Shown one piece after another: positions 24,843 to 31,809 of a stretch of DNA of 50,284 bases. Position 1 is the stretch's first letter; each line of letters begins with the position of its first letter. The position numbers were made by a program, and so were the translations under genes. This DNA comes from JAJKJG01 sp036389455 (GTDB taxonomy: Bacteria > Pseudomonadota > Alphaproteobacteria > Rhizobiales > Beijerinckiaceae): the NCBI GenBank assembly GCA_036389455.1, contig DASVPW010000212.1, positions 1-50,284 of the forward strand, written 5' to 3'. The notes beneath the pieces were generated by a model. That model saw nothing but the letters and a program-made list of their open reading frames with translations. It was not told the origin of the DNA and ran no database searches.

Positions 24843-24863
24843 TGCCGAGGGCCGGGCTGCCTT

Positions 24864-24878
24864 CGATCATCATGATCG
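24864..24878. promoter_or_regulatory. Palindromic operator-like site
   Basis: CGATCATCATGATCG is a palindrome with 7-base arms around one central base, 15 bases before the start codon of the HTH protein. Its position fits autorepression by that protein, or pairing in the 5' leader. Confidence 0.45.
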
Positions 24879-24893
24879 AGAGACATTTCCATC

Positions 24894-25328
24894 ATGACGA
24901 CCGTGCCCGAAAGACCCGTCCTGCCGTCGCGGCGCGACGCCGCGATGGCGGCGGAGGCGAGCCGGGTTCTGTCCCCGTTCGGGCACGTCCTCGAGCTGCG
25001 CCTGCAGCTGGGCGACGGCGGCGTGCTCCGGCTGCCGCGCCCCGCCGTCGACCTGCTCCGCCGCGCCCTCGCCGAGATCGCGCAGGGCCATGCCGTGGCC
25101 GTGACCGCCGTCAACGCGGAGTTGACGACCCAGCAGGCGGCAAACCACCTGAAGGTGTCGAGGCCGCACCTGATCCGCCTCCTGGAGGAGGGGCGGATCC
25201 CCTTCCGCAGGGTCGGCACGCACCGGCGCGTCCGGTTCGGCGACCTGGAGGCGTACCAGGCCAAGGTCGAGGAGGAGCGCCGGCACGGTGTCCTCGCCGA
25301 GCCCACGCAGAAGCGCGGAACGAGGTAG
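24894..25328 (+). CDS. Excisionase-family helix-turn-helix protein
   Basis: A 144-residue cytoplasmic DNA-binding protein. The N-terminal half (1-75) is a helical region of unknown fold. Residues about 78-128 form a MerR/excisionase-type winged HTH (ELTTQQAANHLKVSRPHLIRLLEEGRIPFRRVGTHRRVRF in blocks, then DLEAYQAK). Proteins of this layout are often antitoxins paired with a PIN-domain RNase, but no PIN gene follows. The gene sits alone in a lower-GC islet. The ATG at 24894 has only a weak GAGAG site. Palindromic and repeated sites upstream suggest autoregulation. It may be an orphan antitoxin or a free-standing regulator. Confidence 0.82.
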   Translation: MTTVPERPVLPSRRDAAMAAEASRVLSPFGHVLELRLQLGDGGVLRLPRPAVDLLRRALAEIAQGHAVAVTAVNAELTTQQAANHLKVSRPHLIRLLEEGRIPFRRVGTHRRVRFGDLEAYQAKVEEERRHGVLAEPTQKRGTR

Positions 25329-25537
25329 CTGTCTGAGCCGGCCGTTGGGCGGCATCCTCAGACGGCTGCGGCTGGCCCATGCGGGGCCTGCACTCGATTC
25401 TGGTTTCAGCCATGCCAGTGCGAAAGTCCGGCCTTCGGGCGCAAATGCACCAAGCGGGGCTATGAGCCCCGCGCAGCATCTAGCACAATCCCTCCTCAGG
25501 CCGCGCTCCCGATTGGCGTATACGAAGTGCGGTTGAG
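25329..25537. other. Intergenic stretch with a hairpin
   Basis: No gene is seen. A perfect 8-bp hairpin with a 3-base loop (GCGGGGCT-ATG-AGCCCCGC) lies at 25454-25472, without a T-run on either side. The region joins the 3' ends of convergent genes. No partner toxin for the HTH gene can be found here. Confidence 0.5.
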
Positions 25538-26434
25538 TTAGTGGCCCAAAAATCCGAATCCGCCACGTCGATCTGAGCCGTCACTGAGCGGAAGTTTGAT
25601 GCGCCCCGCTACCGCATCGCGGCTGACCTTGATCCAATCACTGCTAAAGAAGTCGGCGCCTTCCTCAAGGAAAAAGAGACGAGTTCCGAATTGTCCAAAA
25701 CCGCGTGTTGCCGCGAAGTAGGCTTCCTCTGGCGTACTCTCCAAATAGACCCGTTTCGTGGCGCGGCTCGTCCCGATTAGCACGTCAATTTCGAACAGAT
25801 GCTTGGATTGTGCGCCGATGTAGAACATGTCCCTGCGCATGTCGTCGCCATAGAATCCGTTGTGCTGACGGTCGCGCGCAGGGCACGCGAAAACAACATT
25901 TTCGGTATCACCCTGAAAGTAGGTTTTGCCTTCGGTAACTGTCCAAACAATCTTTGGCGGATGGCGGTCAAGGGGTTGAAGCGGCCTTAGGACGCTTACC
26001 CGGATGGTGACAGATTCCACCGTTTGCTTGAACTTTATCGGGCACCATAGGCGATAATACTGCCGTTCTCCGCCAAGGTCTTCACCTGGGTTCCGGACAG
26101 CCAATTCGTTTTGAATGTTGCCAAACTCGAAAACGGCCGAGGACGATCGCCCTTCCGGGTTAGTCTCGGCATCAAGCTTCGCCGGGACTTGGATCAATTT
26201 CCAAGCGTAGATGAATGGAAACAGGGCCACTATCACCCCGCCGATTGCCACGCGGGCAATAAGCTCGTCTCGCGAAGCATCTGCCGATCCCCAGAAGGCA
26301 AGGCAGCCGAGCGCGACCAGAACCGCAATGGCGCCGGTCGCTATACGCGCTCGCGATTCGAGGCCGAGCGTGTCCGCCGCCTCGGCAAATGCCAGACGAT
26401 GTATGTGCCGCCAGTAGTCCCGGACCAGGCCCAT
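25538..26434 (-). CDS. Unrecognised protein with two membrane helices
   Basis: A 298-residue protein I cannot assign. Two hydrophobic helices near residues 31-52 and 60-80 (TGAIAVLVALGCLAFWG and a following VIVALFPFIYAW) are followed by a soluble domain of about 200 residues, rich in beta strands and aromatics, presumably cytoplasmic. Membrane-plus-domain proteins of this kind often occur in variable islets. Its codon use and base composition are visibly more AT-rich than the flanking genes, suggesting recent transfer. I prefer the ATG at 26434; a TTG three codons upstream (26443) is an alternative, and neither has a good ribosome site. Confidence 0.7.
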   Translation of the reverse strand: MGLVRDYWRHIHRLAFAEAADTLGLESRARIATGAIAVLVALGCLAFWGSADASRDELIARVAIGGVIVALFPFIYAWKLIQVPAKLDAETNPEGRSSSAVFEFGNIQNELAVRNPGEDLGGERQYYRLWCPIKFKQTVESVTIRVSVLRPLQPLDRHPPKIVWTVTEGKTYFQGDTENVVFACPARDRQHNGFYGDDMRRDMFYIGAQSKHLFEIDVLIGTSRATKRVYLESTPEEAYFAATRGFGQFGTRLFFLEEGADFFSSDWIKVSRDAVAGRIKLPLSDGSDRRGGFGFLGH

Positions 26435-26512
26435 GTCTGCCAAGTAGCACCGGCAAGCCCTTTCTGTGGAGTCTGTTCGGGCCTCGCTCGGCCCGGCGCT
26501 AGGTACTAACTC

Positions 26513-26755
26513 CTAAATTCGGGGCTTGGTGCTTTTGCTACCGAAGGCCACGAAATCTACATTTCGGATCCAATCCCGTCCCGCATAATGGACCCGCAGG
26601 ATCATGACGCGCTCCGGTTCAACGCGGAAAGCGATCGTGATCCGTCGCTCAAATCCGATGATGCGCAGGCCCGGCCGTATGTCGTCACGGGCCGTTCCGC
26701 GCTCCGAAGCGATGTCGAAGCCATCCAGATAGGCCTCGATCCCGCTCGAGATAGC
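26513..26755 (-). pseudogene. 5'-truncated ParE/RelE-type toxin gene
   Basis: Reading the minus strand from 26755 to the stop at 26513 gives 81 codons that match the C-terminal two thirds of a ParE/RelE-superfamily toxin. Recognisable in order are FDIASERGTARDDIRPGLR, the strand IIGFERRITIAFRV, and ILRVHYAGRDW, the family's conserved closing block. No start codon is available, and the N-terminal helices are missing. Immediately upstream the sequence turns into a dispersed repeat (26758 onward), so the gene was probably cut by a rearrangement at that element. No ParD-type antitoxin is adjacent. It is too short and startless to be expressed as an intact toxin. Confidence 0.72.
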
Positions 26756-26757
26756 CG

Positions 26758-26899
26758 CACAACTCCTCTCCCCCCTTGCGGGGGGAAGTTGTGCCGAGGA
26801 TACGAGGCGAACCCCGAAGGGGCGAAGATAAGGGGCCAGGGGCCGCGCTCAGTCGACCGGCCCCTCACCCGCTCGGCTTCGCCCCGCGGGGGAGAGGAG
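26758..26899. repeat. Dispersed intergenic repeat element with two hairpins
   Basis: The left part is a hairpin (CACAACT...CCCCCC-TTGC-GGGGGG...GTTGTG, 26758-26793). The right part, GGCCCCTCACCCGCTCGGCTTCGCCCCGCGGGGGAGAGG, matches in reverse the end of the element at 30813-30857 (both contain CGGGTGAGG after a GCGAAGC-type segment). Related ends are at 6763-6930. Confidence 0.55.
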
Positions 26900-26962
26900 C
26901 ACTGCCCCCGTTTTGTTGACATCCTCCCGAGGGCGGCGGATACCCCGGCGGTCCGGACGCCC

Positions 26963-29023
26963 ATGACGAAGTACGGTTTCAAGAAGACGCTCGTCGTCCT
27001 GCACGACCTCGTGGCGACGGCCATCGCCGTCGCCCTGACATTCGTGATCCGCTTCGACGATGCGCTGCTCGACGAGCGGGTGCGCATCCTGCCGGGCTTC
27101 CTGCCGTTCTTCGTGCCCTTCGCGGGCCTCGTCTACTGGCGGTTCGGGCTCTACCGCTCGAAGTGGCGCTTCGCCTCGCTGCCCGACCTCGCCAACATCG
27201 TCCGCGCCTCGAGCGTGCTGGCGCTCGCGCTCCTCGTCCTCGACTACGTGCTGGTCTCGCAGTCGTTCTACGGCTTCTACTTCTTCGGCAAGATCGCGAT
27301 CGGCCTGTACTGGCTCCTGCAGATCGCGCTCCTCGGCGGCCCGCGCCTCGCCTTCCGCTACATGAAGTACGCGCGCCAGCGCTCGACCGTCGAGCGCGAG
27401 GCGACGACGCCGGCCCTGCTGCTCGGGCGCGCGACCGACGTCGAAGTGGTGCTGCGCGCGATCGAGCTCGGCACGGTGAAGAAGCTCAACCCGCGCGGCA
27501 TCCTCTCGCCGCGCAAGACCGAGCAGGGGCAGTCGATCCGCGGCGTGCCCGTGCTCGGCGCCTTCGGCGACCTCGAGCAGGTGGTGCAGGACTTCCAGGA
27601 CCGCGACATCGTCATCCGCCGCCTCGTCGCGACCCCATCGGCGCTCGCGCCCGAGGCGCACCCGGAGGACCTCATCGCAAGGGCGAGACGGCTCGGCCTC
27701 CCCCTCGTCCGCGTCACGAGCCTCGGCGAGGGCATGCGCGACGCCGAGCTCGCGCCGCTCGACATCGAGGACCTGCTCCTGCGCGACACGGTCGAGATCG
27801 ACCGCGCGCGGCTCGAAGGCTTCATCCGCGGCAAGCGCGTGCTCGTCACCGGCGGCGGCGGCTCGATCGGGGCCGAGATCTGCGCCCGCGCCACGGCCTT
27901 CGGGGCCGGCCATCTCCTCGTCGTCGAGAACTCCGAGCCCGCCCTCCACGACCTGACCGAAGCCCGCCCGCTCACCCAGGGCGGGACCGTGGTCGAAGGG
28001 ACGATCGGCGACATCCGCGACCGCGACCGCATGGTCGAGCTGATACGCGCCTTCCGGCCCGACCTCGTCTTCCATTCCGCGGCGCTCAAGCAGGTGCCCT
28101 ATCTCGAGCGCGACTGGGCCGAGGGCATCAAGACCAACGTCTTCGGCACCGTGAACGTCGTCGATGCGGCGGTCGAGGCCGGCGTACGGGCGGTCGTCAT
28201 CATCTCGACCGACAAGGCCATCGATCCGGTCTCCATGCTCGGCGCGACGAAGCGCTTCTCGGAGATCTACGGCCAGGCCCGCGACGCCGAGCTTGCCGGT
28301 CACCCCGAGGCGACCAGGATCACGGCGGTACGGTTCGGCAACGTGCTCGGCTCCGCGGGCTCCGTCGTGCCGAAGTTCAAGCTTCAGATCGCCCGCGGCG
28401 GACCGGTGACCGTCACCCACCCCGACATGGTGCGCTACTTCATGACCACGCGGGAGGCCGCCGACCTCGTGCTCACCGCCGCCTCCCACGCCGACGCGGA
28501 GGGGCGCGGCGACGGCATGGCGCACGACGAGCGCGCCGCCGTCTACGTCCTCAAGATGGGCCAGCCGGTACGCATCCTGGAGCTTGCCGAGCGCATGATC
28601 CGGCTCGCCGGCTTCGAGCCCGGGGAGGACATCGACATCGAGATCACCGGCGCGCGGGCAGGCGAGCGCCTCAACGAGATCCTGTTCGCCGAGGCCGAGC
28701 CGATGGCCGAGACCGGCATCGACGGCGTCCTCGCGGCAAAGCCCGTCTTCGCCGACCGGGCGCGGGTCGAGGCCTGGCTCGATCGCCTCGAGGACGCGCT
28801 TGCCGCCATGGACCGCGCCGCCGCCGAGGCCGTCCTCGAGGAGGCGATCCCGGAGTTCAGGCGCCGGACCCAGGGCTCCGCGCCAGCGCCGCAAGTCCTG
28901 CCCGCGTCTCGACCGGCGGAACCCAGCCCAAGCCCTGCAGCGCCGCAGGGCTCGCCACGAGCGAGCCCGCCAGCCGCTCGAAGGCCTCGGATCGCCCGAG
29001 CGCCCGGAACGCAGCTGCCATGA
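26963..29023 (+). CDS. Membrane-bound nucleotide-sugar 4,6-dehydratase (WbpM/CapD type)
   Basis: A 686-residue polysaccharide biosynthesis protein. Four N-terminal membrane helices (about 7-130) precede a CoA-binding-like domain and a C-terminal SDR domain with the NAD(P) motif TGGGGSIGAE near 295-304. Family members convert UDP-GlcNAc to its 4-keto-6-deoxy form for QuiNAc, FucNAc or bacillosamine. In the active-site block (STDKAIDPVSMLGATKR) the position four before Lys, Met in WbpM-like enzymes, is Leu here. The ATG at 26963 gives the natural start of helix 1. The last 50 or so residues, rich in Pro and Ser, extend past the normal end and overlap the opposing gene by 167 bases. Confidence 0.9.
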   Translation: MTKYGFKKTLVVLHDLVATAIAVALTFVIRFDDALLDERVRILPGFLPFFVPFAGLVYWRFGLYRSKWRFASLPDLANIVRASSVLALALLVLDYVLVSQSFYGFYFFGKIAIGLYWLLQIALLGGPRLAFRYMKYARQRSTVEREATTPALLLGRATDVEVVLRAIELGTVKKLNPRGILSPRKTEQGQSIRGVPVLGAFGDLEQVVQDFQDRDIVIRRLVATPSALAPEAHPEDLIARARRLGLPLVRVTSLGEGMRDAELAPLDIEDLLLRDTVEIDRARLEGFIRGKRVLVTGGGGSIGAEICARATAFGAGHLLVVENSEPALHDLTEARPLTQGGTVVEGTIGDIRDRDRMVELIRAFRPDLVFHSAALKQVPYLERDWAEGIKTNVFGTVNVVDAAVEAGVRAVVIISTDKAIDPVSMLGATKRFSEIYGQARDAELAGHPEATRITAVRFGNVLGSAGSVVPKFKLQIARGGPVTVTHPDMVRYFMTTREAADLVLTAASHADAEGRGDGMAHDERAAVYVLKMGQPVRILELAERMIRLAGFEPGEDIDIEITGARAGERLNEILFAEAEPMAETGIDGVLAAKPVFADRARVEAWLDRLEDALAAMDRAAAEAVLEEAIPEFRRRTQGSAPAPQVLPASRPAEPSPSPAAPQGSPRASPPAARRPRIARAPGTQLP

Positions 29024-29789
29024 CGGCTTGCGGGACCGGGAACACCCCGGGCCCGCGCCCCAAGCCCTCGCGCAGGGCCGCGATCATGGCCGGCACGGTC
29101 AGCGGCTCGGGATCGGCGACGATCAGCGGCCGCCGCAGCGGCCCCGGCGCCGCCAGCACCGTGTCGACCGCCGCCGCGAGGTTGTCGAGGGCGAGGAGCG
29201 AGCGCTTCGCGGTCAACCCGCCGAGCGGCAGCGGATAGGGCGAGCGCGCGAGCCGCACGAGCGCCGCCATGTTGCCCTTGACCCCCGGCCCGTAGACCAG
29301 CGCCGGGCGCAGCGCCACCCAGTCGATCCCGAGCCCGGCGAGGCCCTCCTCGGCGGCGAGCTTCGAGCGGCCGTAGGGATCGGTCGGCCTCGCCTCGTCG
29401 GCCTCGGTCAGGACGCCGTCCGCGGCAGGGCCGGTCTGGGCCCGGATCGAGGACAGGAACACGAAGCGCCTGGCGCGGGCTTTCTCGGCCGCGCGGGCGA
29501 GCCCGATCGTCGCCTCGGTGTTGAGCTCCCGGTAGTCGTCCTCCGGCACGCCCGACATGGCGTGCGCGAGGCCGGCCGAATGGATCACGGCGTCGACGCC
29601 GGCGAGCGCCGCCGCCATGTTCTGCGGCCGGGCGAGGTCGCCGACGACGGCGCCGGAGGCCTCCGGCGGCAGCTCCGCCGGGCGGCGCAGGAGCACGCGG
29701 ACCCGGTAGCCGCGCCGCGGCAGCTCGCGCAGGAGGTGGCGGCCGATGAAGCCGGTCGCGCCGGTGAGCGCCACGAGAGGGCCGGTCAT
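28857..29789 (-). CDS. NAD-dependent epimerase/reductase (extended SDR)
   Basis: A 310-residue extended short-chain dehydrogenase. Rossmann motif GATGFIG at 10-16; active-site YGRSK (YxxxK) with an upstream Ser in LSSIR; typical RPALVYGPG segment. Homologues next to WbpM-type dehydratases and MraY-like transferases act as the 4-keto-reductase that finishes UDP-QuiNAc or UDP-FucNAc synthesis, and I infer that role here from context. The ATG at 29789 overlaps the upstream gene's stop by 4 bases (ATGA), so the two are translated together. The 3' end overlaps the opposing dehydratase gene by 167 bases; this frame is the one with conserved content at the overlap. Confidence 0.9.
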   Translation of the reverse strand: MTGPLVALTGATGFIGRHLLRELPRRGYRVRVLLRRPAELPPEASGAVVGDLARPQNMAAALAGVDAVIHSAGLAHAMSGVPEDDYRELNTEATIGLARAAEKARARRFVFLSSIRAQTGPAADGVLTEADEARPTDPYGRSKLAAEEGLAGLGIDWVALRPALVYGPGVKGNMAALVRLARSPYPLPLGGLTAKRSLLALDNLAAAVDTVLAAPGPLRRPLIVADPEPLTVPAMIAALREGLGRGPGVFPVPQAVMAAAFRALGRSEAFERLAGSLVASPAALQGLGWVPPVETRAGLAALARSPGSGA

Positions 29790-30799
29790 GCCGCGATCCT
29801 GTTTTCGCGCGGCGTCGCGAAGCGGGCGAGGACGAGCCCGGTCAGAGCGCAGCCCACGGCGAGCGCGCCGAGCTGCGCGGGCCATGCCGGCCAGGCAAGG
29901 GTCAGGGCCGCGAGCCCGGCAAGGGCGAGATTCAGGGCGAGCACGTGCCCCGAGACCTGCATGACCGAGAACCCGTTGGCGGTCGCCTGCTGGTAGAAAT
30001 GGGTCCGGTGCGCCTCCCAGACCCGCTCGCCGCGGGCAAGCCGCCGCAGGAGCGTGATGGTGGCGTCGGCGACATGGTAGAGCGGCAGGAGGAGCGCCGC
30101 CGCGAGCGCGCCGTCGAGCGCCAGGCGGTACAGCATCCAGGCGACGAGAAGCCCGATCGGCAGCGAGCCGACGTCGCCGAGGAAGAGCCGCGCCACCGGC
30201 TTGTTGAACGGCGCGAAGCCGAGGAGCGCGCCAAGGAGCGCGGCGGCGGCGAGCGCCACGTCGGGCCCGATGGCGCCGATGAGGCCGAACGTCGCCAGCG
30301 CCGCCGCGGCCGGCGCCATCCCGGCGATGGTGATCCAGTCGATCCCGTCCATGAAGTTGACGAGGTTCACGAACCACACGCCGGCGACGACGGCGAGCGC
30401 CCGCTCGAGCCAGGGCGGCGCGCCGGGCAGGAGCCGTGCCTCGCCCGCCGCCAGCACGACCGCGCCGACCGCGAGCGCCTGGGCGAGGAGGCGCAGGGCC
30501 GGCGGCAGCGGGCGGATGTCGTCGACCGCGCCGACCGCCGCGAGGACGAGGGTCATGGCCGCGACTGCGGCCCATTCGCCGGCCGGTCCGCCGGAGGGGC
30601 CGGCGAAAAGCGCGCCGGTCGCGACCGCGAGCGCCGCCGCGACCACCGCGATCCCGCCGCCTTGCGGCGTCGGCGCCGTGTGGCTCGACCGGGCGTTCGG
30701 GCGCGCGAGCGCGTAGCGCGCGAGGAGCGGGCGCAGGAGCAGGATCAGACCGGCGCACAGCGCCGCCGAGGCCAGGATCGCAAGACCGGTCAGAACCAT
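29786..30799 (-). CDS. MraY/WecA-like polyprenyl-phosphate sugar-1-phosphate transferase
   Basis: A 337-residue inner-membrane enzyme of glycosyltransferase family 4 (WecA/WbpL type), which joins a sugar-1-phosphate to undecaprenyl phosphate to start a polysaccharide. About ten helices. The catalytic signatures are intact: VGAVDDIRPLPP with its Asp pair, VNFMDGIDW, FLGDVGSLPIG, and the closing EAHRTHFYQ His motif. It overlaps the following epimerase by 4 bases. With the dehydratase and reductase it forms an initiation module resembling that for QuiNAc-type O-antigen. The acceptor chain is not encoded in this window. Confidence 0.92.
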   Translation of the reverse strand: MVLTGLAILASAALCAGLILLLRPLLARYALARPNARSSHTAPTPQGGGIAVVAAALAVATGALFAGPSGGPAGEWAAVAAMTLVLAAVGAVDDIRPLPPALRLLAQALAVGAVVLAAGEARLLPGAPPWLERALAVVAGVWFVNLVNFMDGIDWITIAGMAPAAAALATFGLIGAIGPDVALAAAALLGALLGFAPFNKPVARLFLGDVGSLPIGLLVAWMLYRLALDGALAAALLLPLYHVADATITLLRRLARGERVWEAHRTHFYQQATANGFSVMQVSGHVLALNLALAGLAALTLAWPAWPAQLGALAVGCALTGLVLARFATPRENRIAA

Positions 30800-30812
30800 G
30801 CCGGCCCTTAAA

Positions 30813-30857
30813 CCTCTCCCGAAGGGAGAGGTCGAGTCCGCGAAGCGGATCGGGTGA
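30813..30857. repeat. Paired-hairpin repeat unit
   Basis: CCTCTCCC-GAA-GGGAGAGG (30813-30831) is followed by TCCGC-GAA-GCGGA (30837-30849) and CGGGTGAGG. The last block recurs in reverse at about 26862-26899. It lies between two co-oriented genes and could also act as a transcript end. Confidence 0.6.
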
Positions 30858-30860
30858 GGA

Positions 30861-31727
30861 TTACGCCGGCTCCGGCATGGCGGCGAGCGTCACGGTCTGT
30901 CCCTGCCGGGCCACGAAGGCGGTCGGCATGACGGCCTGCATCTCGGCCTCGGCGGCGCGCAGGTACGCGTCGTCCTGGGCCGGGTGGAGGTGGAAGATCG
31001 CGAGCGCCTTGACCTGCGCGGCGAGGCTGAGCTCGACGCCCTTGGCCCAGGTCGAGTGCCCCCAGCCGCGGCAGCGCGGGTACTCCTCCTCGGAGAACAT
31101 GCCGTCGTAGATCACGAGGTCGGCGCCGCGGATGAACCGGGCGAGGTCGTCCGGCGGCCACGGGTCGGAATGCTCGATGTCGCTGATGTAGCAGGCGGTC
31201 CTTCCGCCATGCGCGAAGCGGTATCCGGTCGCTCCGTTCGGGTGCCGAAGCGGCAGGGTCTCGACCGCATGCCCGTCCGGGAAGCGGAGCGTGTCGCCGG
31301 CCCTGAAGCCCACATGCTCGAAACGGGACGGCAGCTCGTCGAGGCGGACCGGGAAGATCGGCGGCGCGTAGACCCGGTCGAGGGCCGCCCCGGCGCTCTC
31401 GCCGTCGAGGTTGCCGCAGTGGGTGCGGATCACCCGGTTGCCCAGGAGGGCTGGCTTGAAGAACGGCAGCCCGCTGACGTGGTCGAGGTGCAGGTGGCTG
31501 AACAGGATGTCGCATTCCTTCGGCGCGTCCGCCCCGAGCTCGGCGCCGAGCGCCGTCAGGCCGGTCCCGGCGTCGACGATGAAGAGGCGCTCGCCGCAGC
31601 GCACCTCGACGCAGGGGGTATGGCCGCCGAACTCCTGGAACTGCGGCCCCGACGCGCACACGGACCCCCGCACGCCCCAGAACCGGATTCGGAGCGCGTG
31701 GGCCGGCTCGGATACGCGACGCGGCAT
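30861..31727 (-). CDS. Metallo-beta-lactamase-fold hydrolase
   Basis: A 288-residue cytoplasmic metal-dependent hydrolase. After a short N-terminus the fold begins with IRFWGVRGSVCASGP, and the metal site is the canonical HLHLDH motif (residues about 82-87), with further ligands in THCGN and DIEH. A downstream GHSTW His supplies another probable ligand. The IRFWGVRGS start is typical of the subgroup that includes RNase Z-like and phosphodiesterase-like enzymes; the substrate is unknown. I chose the ATG at 31727 because the N-terminus then matches the subgroup; the frame further up is low-complexity. A repeat hairpin separates it from the transferase gene, so it may be its own unit. Confidence 0.85.
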   Translation of the reverse strand: MPRRVSEPAHALRIRFWGVRGSVCASGPQFQEFGGHTPCVEVRCGERLFIVDAGTGLTALGAELGADAPKECDILFSHLHLDHVSGLPFFKPALLGNRVIRTHCGNLDGESAGAALDRVYAPPIFPVRLDELPSRFEHVGFRAGDTLRFPDGHAVETLPLRHPNGATGYRFAHGGRTACYISDIEHSDPWPPDDLARFIRGADLVIYDGMFSEEEYPRCRGWGHSTWAKGVELSLAAQVKALAIFHLHPAQDDAYLRAAEAEMQAVMPTAFVARQGQTVTLAAMPEPA

Positions 31728-31809
31728 CACGGGCCGATCGTCGCCCGGAATCCCGCCGGCGCATGTGCGCCAGCGCACATGGCGGACCCGCGGGGAAACT
31801 TCGGAGCGC

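Noticed and set aside
25380..25490. A tRNA-like or attachment-site segment at the islet edge
   Set aside because: The hairpin and a CGATTC-like word do not build a cloverleaf, and no anticodon arm can be placed.
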